Assembly: GCF_947489365.1 (NCBI RefSeq)
Contig: NZ_CANLDB010000002.1
Location: forward strand, 620,001 to 684,000
Direction: 5' to 3'
Source of the DNA: an uncultured Nocardioides sp.
Lineage (GTDB): Bacteria > Actinomycetota > Actinomycetes > Propionibacteriales > Nocardioidaceae
Length of the DNA: 64,000 nt
The position numbers and the translations under genes are program-made. Shown here one piece after another: positions 27,895 through 37,600 of the stretch; position 1 is the stretch's first letter, and the number at the start of each line of letters is the position of its first letter. Below the pieces are notes generated by a model. It was not told the origin of the DNA. It did not search any database and saw nothing but the letters and a program-made list of their open reading frames with translations.

Positions 27895-29010
27895 GTGGAC
27901 CTGCCCGTGATGCCTCCGGTGCGACCGATGCTCGCGAAGTCGGTCAGCGGGATCCCCGACCCCGCCAAGCACGGCGGCCTGAGCTTCGAGCCCAAGTGGG
28001 ACGGGTTCCGCTGCCTGGTCTTCCGGGACGGCGACGAGGTCGAGCTCGCCAGCCGCAACACCAAGCCGCTGACCCGCTACTTCCCCGAGGTGGTGGCGGC
28101 GGTCCTCGCCCAGCTGCCCGAGCGGTGCGTGCTGGACGGCGAGATCTTCGTCGCGAGCACCGGTGACGACGGCTCCCGGCTCGAGTTCGAGGTGCTGCAG
28201 GAACGGATCCACCCCGCCGACTCCCGCGTGCGAATGCTGGCCGAGACCACCCCCGCCGGCTTCGTGGCCTTCGACCTCCTCGCCCTCGGCGACGACTCGT
28301 ACGTCGACCGGCCCTTCTCCGAGCGCCGGGCCGCGCTCGTCGAGGCCCTGGCCGGCCTGCCCGACGAGGGGCCGTGCCACCTGACCCGCACCACCACCGA
28401 CCCGGCCGTCGCCACCGCGTGGTTCTCCACCTTCGAGGGCGCCGGCCTCGACGGGGTGGTCGCGAAGCCCCTCGACGCGCCGTACACGGAGAACGGGCGC
28501 ACGATGCTGAAGATCAAGCACGAGCGCACCGCGGACGTCGTCCTCGCGGGGCTGCGGGAGCACAAGACGAGCACGCCGGAGCGGCCGCTGCTGGGCAGCC
28601 TGCTCCTCGGCCTGTACGGCGACGACGGGTCGCTCCAGCACATCGGCGTCAGCGCGTCGTTCACCGAGGTGAAGCGGGCCGCGCTGATGGAGGAGCTCGC
28701 GCCGCTCGTCTGCGACGTCTCCGAGCACCCGTGGGGTGCCTGGCGGGAGTGGGCCATCGCGAACCCCGACCGCGTGCCCGGGACCCAGAGCCGGTGGAGC
28801 GCCGGCAAGGACCTCTCCTTCACCCCGCTGCGCCCGGAGCGGGTGCTGGAGGTGAAGTACGACCACATGGAGGGCCGGCGCTTCCGCCACACCGCGCACT
28901 TCAAGCGGTGGCGACCGGACCGCGACCCCACCTCCTGCACCTACGACCAGCTCGACGAGCCCGCGGGCTACGACCTGTCCGCGATCCTGCGCCCCGAGGA
29001 GACCCCGTGA
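27895..29010 (+). CDS. ligC: ATP-dependent DNA ligase, LigC type
   Basis: 'FEPKWDGFRCLVFRDGDEVELASRNTKPLTRYFPEVVAA', 'DGVVAKPLDAPYTENGRTMLKIKHERTADVVLAG'. Confidence 0.9.
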   Translation: MDLPVMPPVRPMLAKSVSGIPDPAKHGGLSFEPKWDGFRCLVFRDGDEVELASRNTKPLTRYFPEVVAAVLAQLPERCVLDGEIFVASTGDDGSRLEFEVLQERIHPADSRVRMLAETTPAGFVAFDLLALGDDSYVDRPFSERRAALVEALAGLPDEGPCHLTRTTTDPAVATAWFSTFEGAGLDGVVAKPLDAPYTENGRTMLKIKHERTADVVLAGLREHKTSTPERPLLGSLLLGLYGDDGSLQHIGVSASFTEVKRAALMEELAPLVCDVSEHPWGAWREWAIANPDRVPGTQSRWSAGKDLSFTPLRPERVLEVKYDHMEGRRFRHTAHFKRWRPDRDPTSCTYDQLDEPAGYDLSAILRPEETP

Positions 29011-29585
29011 CCGACGTACCCGACACCACGCCCGCCGACGAGACCGCGCCGTACGACGTCGTGGTGCTGGTGGAGCAGGAGCTGAGCCACGGCGACGCCG
29101 AGCGGATCGCGGCCCTGCACCGCGGCATCACCGAGGAGACCGGCGCGGTGGTGCGCTACCACCTGCTGCTCCCGGTCGACGAGGCCGCCGCGGCGGTCCA
29201 CGCGGCGATGGGCTCGATGGCGACCCAGGACGCCCTCGCCACCCCGGCTCCCCCGCCGCAGGACCTGTCCGAGGTCGACGAGGCGCTCCGCGAGGAGGCC
29301 CAGCGGCGGCTCGCCGCCTCCGTCGACGCGCTGACCGGGGCGGGAGCGGAGGCCGCGGGCGCGACCGTGCCCGGTCCGCCCGTCGACGCGCTGCGCAGCA
29401 CCGTGTCCGCGGTCGGCGCCGCGGAGGCGGTCGTCATCACCGAGCGGCACGTGGTCGCCGAGTTCCTCTCCGTCGACTGGGCCTCCAAGGCGCAGCGGCA
29501 CCTGGGCATCCCCGTCCTCCACCTGGTCGAGCACGAGACGTTCGCCGAGCAGGCGGGCGACCAGGGCGGTGTCACGGGTCTGTGA
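29007..29585 (+). CDS. Conserved hypothetical protein
   Basis: 'VTDVPDTTPADETAPYDVVVLVEQELSHGDAERIAALHRG...'; GTGA overlap with ligC. Confidence 0.75.
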   Translation: MTDVPDTTPADETAPYDVVVLVEQELSHGDAERIAALHRGITEETGAVVRYHLLLPVDEAAAAVHAAMGSMATQDALATPAPPPQDLSEVDEALREEAQRRLAASVDALTGAGAEAAGATVPGPPVDALRSTVSAVGAAEAVVITERHVVAEFLSVDWASKAQRHLGIPVLHLVEHETFAEQAGDQGGVTGL

Positions 29586-29634
29586 CCGGAGGGTCGAGGA
29601 GGCGGGCCAGGCCGACTTCTCTTATGGTCATCCG

Positions 29635-30834
29635 GTGAGCGACACCGAGGACCGGCCGCAGCAGCCCGCCGCCGACCCCGTAGGCGGGCCCCCTGCCGCG
29701 GGCCCCGCGGGCGACTCCGCGGGCGAGGTCGCCGGTGACGCCGAGGCGACGGCGGCCCTCCGCAAGCGCCTGCGCTACCCGCGCCGCGTCGTCCTGGTCG
29801 CCGGCGCCGGACGCAGCGGCACCAGCACCCTGGCCGGGGTGCTCCAGCGTCTGCACCTGCACGTGCCGCAGCCCGAGGTCGACGCCGACACCACCAACCC
29901 GCGCGGCTTCGGGGAGTCTGCCTGGGTGGTGCGCCACCACGAGCGCATGCTGCGCCGAGCGAACGTGAACATGGCCGACGCCCGCCCCGACGCGTGGCTC
30001 GACACCGCCCGCGTCGCCGCGATGCCGAACTGCCGGGTGCCCACCAGCAAGTTCCTCGAGGAGCAGTTCGGCTTCAGCAGCGAGGTCGTCATCAAGGACC
30101 CGCGACTCAGCTGGTTCCTGGGGCTCTGGCAGGCGGCCGCGGTCCGCACCGAGTCCACCGCGGTCGTGGTGACGATGCTGCGCCCGCCCGCCGAGGTCAT
30201 CGGCAGCAAGCAGGACCACTACAGCAACCGCCTCGGTGCCCCCCACCTCGCCGCGTCGTGGCTGAACATGATGCTGCACACCGAGCGCGCCGGCCGCGAC
30301 CTGCAGGAGGGCGGCGGCCGCTCGTTCGTGCGCTACACCGACCTGCTCACTGACTGGACGTCCACGGTGATGCGGCTCGGCGAGGAGCTGCAGCTCCAGA
30401 ACGTGCTGCACGCCGGGACCACCGCGGTCACCGACGTCGACTCCTTCATCGACCCCGCGCTGCGCCGTACGGAGCGCACGCTGGCCGGGACGCCCATCTC
30501 GGCCGCCATGCGGGAGCTGGTCGAGGAGACCGACGCGGCCCTGAACTCGATGGCCGACCCCGGGGGCGACACCGCCGAGGTCCGCGCCACGCTCGACCAG
30601 CTGCGCACCGCGTTCGTCGACCTGTACGCCGACGCCGAGGCCGTGGCCCGGTCCACCGCGATGGCGGCCGTCGAGCGCGGCCGCCGCGAGGGCCGCGAGG
30701 CGGCCCGCGCCGAGGTCGGACCCGTCCCCGCGGCGGACGACGAGGGCGGCGCCACCGGGCTCGCGCGACGCGCGGCCCGCCGTCTCCCCGAGCCCGTCAA
30801 GGGCCGGCTGCGGGACCTCAGGAACCGCGGATGA
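29635..30834 (+). CDS. Sulfotransferase family protein
   Basis: 'RRVVLVAGAGRSGTSTLAGVLQRLHLHVPQPEVDADTTNPRGFGES', 'VIKDPRLSWFLGLW', 'VVVTMLRPPAEVIGSKQDHY'. Confidence 0.8.
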   Translation: MSDTEDRPQQPAADPVGGPPAAGPAGDSAGEVAGDAEATAALRKRLRYPRRVVLVAGAGRSGTSTLAGVLQRLHLHVPQPEVDADTTNPRGFGESAWVVRHHERMLRRANVNMADARPDAWLDTARVAAMPNCRVPTSKFLEEQFGFSSEVVIKDPRLSWFLGLWQAAAVRTESTAVVVTMLRPPAEVIGSKQDHYSNRLGAPHLAASWLNMMLHTERAGRDLQEGGGRSFVRYTDLLTDWTSTVMRLGEELQLQNVLHAGTTAVTDVDSFIDPALRRTERTLAGTPISAAMRELVEETDAALNSMADPGGDTAEVRATLDQLRTAFVDLYADAEAVARSTAMAAVERGRREGREAARAEVGPVPAADDEGGATGLARRAARRLPEPVKGRLRDLRNRG

Positions 30835-31775
30835 GCAAGGTCCCGGTGGACGGGCTGCAGAACCTCCAGGGCGAGCACGACTACGACATCGTCTGGCCCT
30901 GGACGAGGCCCGGTGGCCTGCGCAACGGCTCCACCGCCGTGCTCCGGGTCAAGAACGAGGCCCGCTCCCTGCCCTGGGTCCTGCCCGGGCTGCTGCGCGT
31001 CTGCGACAAGGTCCTCATCGTCGACAACCAGTCCGACGACGGCACCGGCGAGGTCGCGAAGCGGACGGCCGTCGACATGGGCCTCGGGGACCACCTCGAC
31101 GTCGTGGAGTACCCGTTCCGGGTGGCCCGGGCGGGCGCGGAGCACCTCGCCGAGCCCGAGCTGTCGGTGCACTCGCTGAGCTACTTCTACAACTGGTCCT
31201 TCGCCCAGGTCGACACCGCCTTCAGCTGGAAGTGGGACGGCGACATGGTGCTCACGGCCGAGGGCGAGCTCGCCATGGCCGAGTTCGGCTGGCGGTCGTT
31301 CCGCAAGGACGTGATCCTGAAGTTCCCCCGCCACGGCCTGTACGTCGAGTCCGACCGCCGCGCGTACCTCGACCTGTCCCTGCACAACGCCGAGGGCTGG
31401 GGCTTCCCCATCGGGCCCGACTGGACCTACACCAAGTCCTTCGAGTGGGAGGTCCGCCGCCGGCCCGAGAACACGGTCGACGCGATCCTCCCCCGCGGCC
31501 TGTGCGTGGAGCTCAAGTACCTCGACGGCGACGAGTTCGGCCACTGGACCGACCCCGAGTCCTTCGCGACCAGCGCCCGCAACGCCCGGAAGCGCTACGA
31601 GTGGTCGGTCTTCAACGCGCTGACCAACGGCGAGGTCCCCGAGGAGCTCATCACCATCGACGCCCCCGAGGGCACCCACGTCATCGACTACGTGACGAAG
31701 ACGTGGCTGCCGACGGCCCCACGCCCGCTGAAGCCCCCGGTCCGCGCCGTCGGCCGCACCCACGACGAGCCGTAG
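30831..31775 (+). CDS. Glycosyltransferase family 2-like protein
   Basis: 'AVLRVKNEARSLPWVLPGLLRVCDKVLIVDNQSDDGTGEVAKR', 'FSWKWDGDMVLT'; ATGA overlap with sulfotransferase. Confidence 0.85.
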   Translation: MSKVPVDGLQNLQGEHDYDIVWPWTRPGGLRNGSTAVLRVKNEARSLPWVLPGLLRVCDKVLIVDNQSDDGTGEVAKRTAVDMGLGDHLDVVEYPFRVARAGAEHLAEPELSVHSLSYFYNWSFAQVDTAFSWKWDGDMVLTAEGELAMAEFGWRSFRKDVILKFPRHGLYVESDRRAYLDLSLHNAEGWGFPIGPDWTYTKSFEWEVRRRPENTVDAILPRGLCVELKYLDGDEFGHWTDPESFATSARNARKRYEWSVFNALTNGEVPEELITIDAPEGTHVIDYVTKTWLPTAPRPLKPPVRAVGRTHDEP

Positions 31776-31800
31776 CCCCGCCCCCCTTCGTACGCGCACG

Positions 31801-32195
31801 GTCTCGACGACGCGCGCTCGCTGCGCTCGCGTGCTGCTCGACCTCCGAGGGATGGCCGGAGATCGAGGTGCGAGGCCGGCCACGGCCGAGCCACGAGATC
31901 CCTGCACCCGACGCACGACCGCGCCACTGGGTGTCGTCCGTGACGCAGCGGGTGGGTCGGAGACGACACACTGCGCCGCCGGACGCTGTACGACGGTCTC
32001 GACGGACGCTCGCGGGGTCTCGTGGCTCCTCGCCAGGGCTCGGAGCACCTCGACCTCCGAGGGATGGCCGGAGATCGAGGTGCGAGGCCGGCCACGGCCG
32101 AGCCACGAGATCCCTGCACCCGACGCCGCCGGGCGCCGTACGACGGTCTCGACGACGCGCGCTCGCTGCGCTCGCGGGCTGCTCGACCGCCTGGG
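31801..32195. repeat. Intergenic repeat cluster with a 76-bp direct repeat (31839-31914 and 32051-32126)
   Basis: Two identical CGACCTCCGAGGGATGGCCGGAGATCGAGG...CCTGCACCCGACGC copies 212 bp apart, plus GGTCTCGACGACGCGCGCTCGCTGCGCTCGC at 31801 and 32145. Confidence 0.9.
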
Positions 32196-32216
32196 GGGCG
32201 CCCGGGGGGGGGGCGC

Positions 32217-33311
32217 TCAGCCGTCGATGCGGTTGCCGTCGGCGTCCCAATGGGCGGCGACCTTCTTCGAGGGCTGCACGCGCGGGGGCTCGCCGGGCAT
32301 CTTGGGGTGGTCCGGCGGGTAGTTGAGCTCGCCCTCGGGCTGAGCGTCGTACAGCGCGATCAGCGGGCCGATGTCGTGGGCGACGTCGTCGATCGTGGCC
32401 CAGGCGTCGCCGTCCGCGAGCCGCTCAAGGACCGTGAACAGGTTCAGCGTCGCGGGGTCGGTGACCTCGGCGAGGTCGTCCCAGGCCAGCGGTGTCGAGA
32501 CGGGGGCGCCGGGCAGCGGCCGCAGCGAGTACGCCGAGGCGATGGTGCGGTCACGGCAGTTCTGGTTGTAGTCCACGAAGATCCGCTCCCCCCGCTCCTC
32601 CTTCCACCAGGCGGTGGTCACCTGGTCGTCGCGGGCGGCGAGCTCGCGGCCGAAGCCGATGGCGGCGTGGCGGACGTCGACGAAGTCCCAGCGGGGCTCG
32701 ATGCGCACGTAGACGTGGACACCGCGGTTGCCGGACGTCTTCGCGAAGCCGGTGATGCCGTGCTCGGCGAGCAGCTCGCGGGCCACGCCGGCCACGCGGA
32801 CGGCGTCGGAGAAGGTCGTCCCCGGCTGCGGGTCGAGGTCGATCCGCAGCTCGTCTGGGTGGTCCAGGCTCGCGGGGTCGTCGGTACGTCGTACCGGCCA
32901 GGGGTGGAAGGTCAGCGTCCCCATGTGGGCGCACCACACCGGGACGGCGATCTCGGTCGGGCAGATCTCGTCGGCGGTGCGGCCCGACGGGAAGGTGATG
33001 CGGGCGGTCTCCAGGTAGTCGGGAGCGCCCTTCGGCACGCGCTTCTGGTAGAACGCGTCGGCGTCGCGGTCGGTGGGACCGGTCGCGAGGCGCATCCCCT
33101 CGCGGACGCCGGAGGTCCACCGCTCCAGCGCCGTCGGCCGGTCACGCAGCGCGCGCATGAGGCCGTCCTCGGCGGCGGCGACGTACTCGGCGACCATCAG
33201 CTTGGTCACCTCGGGCGTCGAGGCGGTCGCCTCGTAGATCACCCGGTCGGGGCTGGAGACACGCACGGAGCGCTCCCCCGCCACGACCTCCGCTGCCGGC
33301 GTACGAGCCAT
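32217..33311 (-). CDS. LigD polymerase-domain/Prim-Pol protein
   Basis: 'VSSPDRVIYEATASTPEVTKLMVAEYV', 'HPDELRIDLDPQPGTTFSDAVRVA', 'FAKTSGNRGVHVYVRI', 'RTIASAYSLRPLPGAPVSTPLAWDDL'. Confidence 0.93.
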   Translation of the reverse strand: MARTPAAEVVAGERSVRVSSPDRVIYEATASTPEVTKLMVAEYVAAAEDGLMRALRDRPTALERWTSGVREGMRLATGPTDRDADAFYQKRVPKGAPDYLETARITFPSGRTADEICPTEIAVPVWCAHMGTLTFHPWPVRRTDDPASLDHPDELRIDLDPQPGTTFSDAVRVAGVARELLAEHGITGFAKTSGNRGVHVYVRIEPRWDFVDVRHAAIGFGRELAARDDQVTTAWWKEERGERIFVDYNQNCRDRTIASAYSLRPLPGAPVSTPLAWDDLAEVTDPATLNLFTVLERLADGDAWATIDDVAHDIGPLIALYDAQPEGELNYPPDHPKMPGEPPRVQPSKKVAAHWDADGNRIDG

Positions 33312-33339
33312 GCGGCGAGCCTAGTGGCGTGCATCGGCC

Positions 33340-34191
33340 TCAGGGGCGCAGGACGAGTCCGGCCTTCTTGTTCAAGCGCTCCGCGACGTCACCGGGCGCC
33401 AGCTCGCCGGCGAGGACCCGGCTCGTCGTCCACATGCTGATGTCGAAGCCCGTGAGCTCCACGAACGCCGGCAGCTCGTCGACGTACGCCGACGCGAGCG
33501 CCTCGATGTCGGCGGCCGTCACGGGGGCGGCGTCGAGACCGCCGGGCGAGGACCAGCGCGGCTTGTCGGCCGTCTCCGGCTCGAAGGGGCGCAGCCCGAT
33601 GAACTGCGCGACGTCGTTGACCGCGGTGGTGGGGTCCTTCACGATCTGCTCGAACGTCATCAGCAGCCACTGCTCGCGCGGGTAGACCTCGAGGCCGCGG
33701 GACAGCTGCTGGTGGTAGAGCCCGCGGGCGACCAGGTCCCACTTCGCCGAGCCGATCCGCTTCCAGGTGCTCTCCGGCGGGATCTGGGACAGGGCGCCGT
33801 CCGCGACGGCCTGCCCGAACGACGGCCAGCTGTCACGGCGCGCGAACTCCATGTTCCACGCCGAGAAGGCCCGGTCGATGGGGTCGCGGAACGCCGCGAT
33901 CAGCTTCATCTCCGGCCGGTAGGCGTACATCCGGCGCAGCGCGTTCGGGATGAAGATGTACGACGGGGTCGAGTCCAGCGCGATCCGCTCCCGGGGACGC
34001 TTGGCGCGCTTGTGGTACTCGCTGTAGTCCGGGTCGTCCCAGTCGACGTTCTCGTCATCGAAGAAGTGGATCTCCTTCGGGTTCCGCCGTGCGAAGCCGG
34101 GGTGCTCCCGCAGGATGCCGTGCAGCGTCGTCGTCGCGGCCTTCTGGACCCCGACCAGGGAGGCCGTGTACTCGATGTTCCTCGGCGGCAC
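33340..34191 (-). CDS. Sulfotransferase family protein
   Basis: 'ASLVGVQKAATTTLHGILREHPGFARRNPKEIHFFDDE', 'KLIAAFRDPIDRAFSAWNMEF'. Confidence 0.88.
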   Translation of the reverse strand: MPPRNIEYTASLVGVQKAATTTLHGILREHPGFARRNPKEIHFFDDENVDWDDPDYSEYHKRAKRPRERIALDSTPSYIFIPNALRRMYAYRPEMKLIAAFRDPIDRAFSAWNMEFARRDSWPSFGQAVADGALSQIPPESTWKRIGSAKWDLVARGLYHQQLSRGLEVYPREQWLLMTFEQIVKDPTTAVNDVAQFIGLRPFEPETADKPRWSSPGGLDAAPVTAADIEALASAYVDELPAFVELTGFDISMWTTSRVLAGELAPGDVAERLNKKAGLVLRP

Positions 34192-34275
34192 GACGCTCCT
34201 CCTCGATCACGGACGGCTCGCGGGCCCCGGAAACCCGGTCGTGGACCACCTGCCGGTGCTTCTAGCCTGCGGTGT

Positions 34276-35553
34276 GTGACCTTAGACCACCTCCCCGTGA
34301 CCACCGTGGACCCCGACACCGACGAAGGCCTGCGCTGGCTGGGCGCCGTGCTGGCCGGCTTCGGGGAGGGCACCGTGCCCGACGAGCTGGTCCCGCTGTG
34401 GCGCGAGGACGCCCGGGTCGACGGCCACACCCTGTACGCCGTGTGGCCCGAGCGGTCCTGGGCGACCGACCCGCTGCCGGTGGCGACGTACGCCAGCTGG
34501 GCGCAGAGCATCAACGTCGGCGGGGGCACGACGCTGCCGCTGCACATGGTCACCGCGGTCACCACCGCGGTCTCCCACCGCCGGCGCGGGCTGCTGCGCT
34601 CGATGATGACCGCCGACCTCGCGAACGCCGCCCGCGACGGGCTGCCGATGGCGGCCCTGACAGCGACCGAGGGCTCGATCTACGGCCGCTTCGGCTTCGG
34701 CCCCGCCGTGCGGGAGCGTCGGCTGGAGATCGACGTCAGCGCGCGGTTCGCCCTGCGCGCCCCGCTGGGCGACGACCCGGGCCGCTTCGAGGTCCTCCCC
34801 GCCCCGCAGGCGTGGCCCGCGCTGCGGGAGGTCTTCGCGCGTCACCTCGCCGTGACGCGGGGTGCGGTGGACCGTCCGCACGAGTACCGCGCCTCGCTCA
34901 CCGGCCTGTACGACATCGAGGACCGGGCGGCCGACCCCAAGCGGCGGGTCCTGCTGCACCTCGACACCGACGGCCGACCCGACGCGTACGCCGTGTGGCG
35001 GCCCATGGGTCGCGTCGACGGGGTCGGCACCGCCGACGTCCACGACGTCCTGGCCGCGTCCCCGGAGCTCGAGCTGCGGATGTGGCGACGCCTGGCCGAC
35101 CTCGACCTCACCCAGCGGCTGCGCGTGCAGACGGCGCCGGTGCGCACGACCCTGGAGTGGGCGCTGCGCGAGCCCCGCGCCGTCCGCACCACGAGCCTGC
35201 ACGACCACCTGTGGCTGCGCGTCCTGGACGTCCCGGGCGCCCTCGGCGCCCGGCCCTGGAGCGCGGACGGCACCGTCGTGCTCGGCGTCGAGGACCCCCT
35301 GGGCCATGCCGCGGGGTCGTGGCGGGTCGAGACCTCCGGGGGCCGCGCCGAGGTGACGGCGACCGACGCCGCGCCCGACCTCAGCCTGGACGTCGAGGCG
35401 CTCGGCGCGTCGTACCTGGGCGACGTCGCGATCGGCACGCTCGCGGAGGCCGGCCGGGTGACCGTCCCGGACGACGGCGACCCCGCCGCGGTGGAGCGGT
35501 ACGCCGCCATGGCTGACGGCGGGCCGGCGCCGCACTGCGCGACGCACTTCTGA
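34276..35553 (+). CDS. Eis-like GNAT N-acetyltransferase
   Basis: 'VTAVTTAVSHRRRGLLRSMMTADLANAARDGLPMAALTATEGSIYGRFGFGPA' with a C-terminal SCP2-like region. Confidence 0.88.
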   Translation: MTLDHLPVTTVDPDTDEGLRWLGAVLAGFGEGTVPDELVPLWREDARVDGHTLYAVWPERSWATDPLPVATYASWAQSINVGGGTTLPLHMVTAVTTAVSHRRRGLLRSMMTADLANAARDGLPMAALTATEGSIYGRFGFGPAVRERRLEIDVSARFALRAPLGDDPGRFEVLPAPQAWPALREVFARHLAVTRGAVDRPHEYRASLTGLYDIEDRAADPKRRVLLHLDTDGRPDAYAVWRPMGRVDGVGTADVHDVLAASPELELRMWRRLADLDLTQRLRVQTAPVRTTLEWALREPRAVRTTSLHDHLWLRVLDVPGALGARPWSADGTVVLGVEDPLGHAAGSWRVETSGGRAEVTATDAAPDLSLDVEALGASYLGDVAIGTLAEAGRVTVPDDGDPAAVERYAAMADGGPAPHCATHF

Positions 35554-35615
35554 GCCGGCACGCCCCGGGCCCCTGGCACCCCGGGGCGCCTGGCCCGGCG
35601 GACTATCCTGGAGCC

Positions 35616-36020
35616 GTGGCGTACAACGTGGAGAAGACCGACGAGCAGTGGCGCGAGGAGCTCTCGCCGCAGGAGTACCAGGTCCTGCGGCAGGCGGGCA
35701 CGGAGCGCCCGTTCGTCGGGGAGTACACCGACACCGAGACCGTCGGGATCTACCGGTGCAAGGCCTGCCAGGCGAAGCTGTTCGAGTCGGACACCAAGTT
35801 CCACTCGGGCTGCGGCTGGCCGTCGTTCTACCAGCCGATCAGCGACACGATCGAGTACATCGACGACACCTCGCTGGGGATGAAGCGGACCGAGGTGCGC
35901 TGCGCGAGCTGCGGTTCGCACCTGGGCCACGTCTTCCCGGACGGCTACGGCACCCCGACCGGTGACCGCTACTGCATCAACTCGATCTCGCTGACGCTCG
36001 AGGAGAACGACCGCTCCTAG
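35616..36020 (+). CDS. msrB: Peptide-methionine (R)-S-oxide reductase
   Basis: 'YRCKACQAKLFESDTKFHSGCGWPSFYQPI', 'EVRCASCGSHLGHVFPDG...GDRYCINSISL'. Confidence 0.97.
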   Translation: MAYNVEKTDEQWREELSPQEYQVLRQAGTERPFVGEYTDTETVGIYRCKACQAKLFESDTKFHSGCGWPSFYQPISDTIEYIDDTSLGMKRTEVRCASCGSHLGHVFPDGYGTPTGDRYCINSISLTLEENDRS

Positions 36021-36049
36021 GTCCCGGCCCCGGGTGCTTGGATGAGGGC

Positions 36050-36691
36050 GTGTTCGTCTCCGAGGATCACCGCTTCCTGTTCGTCCACGTGCAGAAGACG
36101 GGCGGGGTCACGGTCGAGCGCCGACTGCGGGAGCTGATGCCGGACGGCGTCACCGCGCGCGACACCGACGTCGAGCGGCACTCGCGGCTCGGCACGATCC
36201 TCGGCCGGCACCCGGAGTACCGCTCGTACTTCACGTTCGGCGTGGTCCGGAACCCGTGGTCGCGGATGGTGTCGTGGTGGCGCATGGTCGAGCGCGGCCG
36301 GGCGCGGGCCGCCGAGGGTGACCCCGAGGCCGTCGCCCGCCTGCGCGGACCCGACCCGCACCCGTTCTGGTCGGGGCTGGAGCAGACGTGCCCCGACTTC
36401 GAGACGTTCATCCTCCGCGGGACGGAGGAGTGGACGCGCCTCCAGCGCCCCCAGGTCGACTACCTGATGACGAAGGACCGCCTGCCGGACTTCGTCGGCC
36501 GCCAGGAGACCCTCGAGGCCGACCTCCGCGCGGTCGCCGCCCGCTTCGACCTGCCCTGGACGCCGCTGCCGTCCGCGAACGCGGACCCGTCGCCGCCGGA
36601 CTCCCACCGGCCCTACTACGACGACGCCACCCGCACCCGCGTCGGCGAGCTCTTCGCGAAGGACGTGGCGTACTTCGGGTATGAGTTCTGA
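36050..36691 (+). CDS. Sulfotransferase family 2-like protein
   Basis: 'FLFVHVQKTGGVTVERRLRELMP', 'FTFGVVRNPWSRMVSWWRM'; GTG 36050 preferred over 36038. Confidence 0.85.
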   Translation: MFVSEDHRFLFVHVQKTGGVTVERRLRELMPDGVTARDTDVERHSRLGTILGRHPEYRSYFTFGVVRNPWSRMVSWWRMVERGRARAAEGDPEAVARLRGPDPHPFWSGLEQTCPDFETFILRGTEEWTRLQRPQVDYLMTKDRLPDFVGRQETLEADLRAVAARFDLPWTPLPSANADPSPPDSHRPYYDDATRTRVGELFAKDVAYFGYEF

Positions 36692-36752
36692 TCCACCGCG
36701 TCCGAGCCTGCGAGGACGCGACGGCGGATCACGGTGAGGGCGGCCGGTGGCG

Positions 36753-36817
36753 CTGCCGTTTCTGCAGAAACGGCAGTTCGCCGGGCCCGGAAGGCACCGT
36801 TTCGGCAGAAACGGCAG
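36753..36817. repeat. Paired palindromes between convergent genes
   Basis: 24-bp perfect palindrome CTGCCGTTTCTGCAGAAACGGCAG (36753-36776), CCGGGCCCGG, then CCGTTTC-GGCA-GAAACGG. Confidence 0.9.
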
Positions 36818-36857
36818 TGGGAACCGCCGGCCGCAGCGACCCCGCCCGCGCCGCGAC

Positions 36858-37547
36858 TCAGCCCGGCAGGCGCCAGTCGACCGGCTCGGCGCCCTGCTCG
36901 GCCAGGAGCGCGTCGACCTTGCTGAAGGGCTTCGACCCGAGGAAGCCGCGGTGGGCCGAGAGCGGGGAGGGGTGGGTCGACGCGACGACGGGGACGTCGC
37001 CGAGCAGCGGCGCGAGGCCCTGCGCCTTCGAGCCCCAGAGGACGGCGACGAGCGGACCGCCGCGGGCGGCGAGCGCCTCGATCGCCGCCTGGGTGACCTC
37101 CTCCCACCCCTTGCCCTGGTGGGAGTTGGAGTCACCCGGACGCACGGTCAGGCACCGGTTGAGCAGCATGACGCCCTGGTCGGCCCAGGCGGACAGGTCG
37201 CCGTGCTCCGGGGTCTCGACGCCGAGGTCGTCGCGCAGCTCGGCGTAGATGTTGCGCAGGCTGCCCGGCAGCGGCCGGACGTGGGCCTCCACGGCGAAGC
37301 TCAGCCCGATCGGGTGGGCGGGGTTGGGGTAGGGGTCCTGGCCCACGACGAGCACGCGGACGTCGGCCAGGGGCCGTTCGAACGCACGGAAGACCCGCTC
37401 GCCGGCCGGCTGGTAGCCCCGCCCGGCGGCGACCTCCGCGCGCAGGAACTCCCCCATCGCAGCGATCCGGTCGTCGACCGGCGCCAGGGCCTCCGCCCAG
37501 TCCGGTGCCATGAGGCCCTTGTCCACGAGTCCTGCGAGCGCGCCCAT
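36858..37547 (-). CDS. ung: Uracil-DNA glycosylase
   Basis: '[22 protein letters not shown]', '[26 protein letters not shown]', '[21 protein letters not shown]'. Confidence 0.97.
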   Translation of the reverse strand: MGALAGLVDKGLMAPDWAEALAPVDDRIAAMGEFLRAEVAAGRGYQPAGERVFRAFERPLADVRVLVVGQDPYPNPAHPIGLSFAVEAHVRPLPGSLRNIYAELRDDLGVETPEHGDLSAWADQGVMLLNRCLTVRPGDSNSHQGKGWEEVTQAAIEALAARGGPLVAVLWGSKAQGLAPLLGDVPVVASTHPSPLSAHRGFLGSKPFSKVDALLAEQGAEPVDWRLPG

Positions 37548-37600
37548 CCCGCCATCATGCCGAGCGGTGAGGCGACGACGGGGCGTGGGACCATCGCGCC

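Noticed and set aside
25669-28899. 1076-aa ORF as a fused acyltransferase with a novel N-terminus
   Set aside because: The N-terminal part is antisense to ligC; the real protein starts at 27822.
29635-36691. A defence island suggested by clustered LigC, Prim-Pol and hypothetical genes
   Set aside because: LigC and Prim-Pol are housekeeping repair proteins and no nuclease/sensor defence pair is present.
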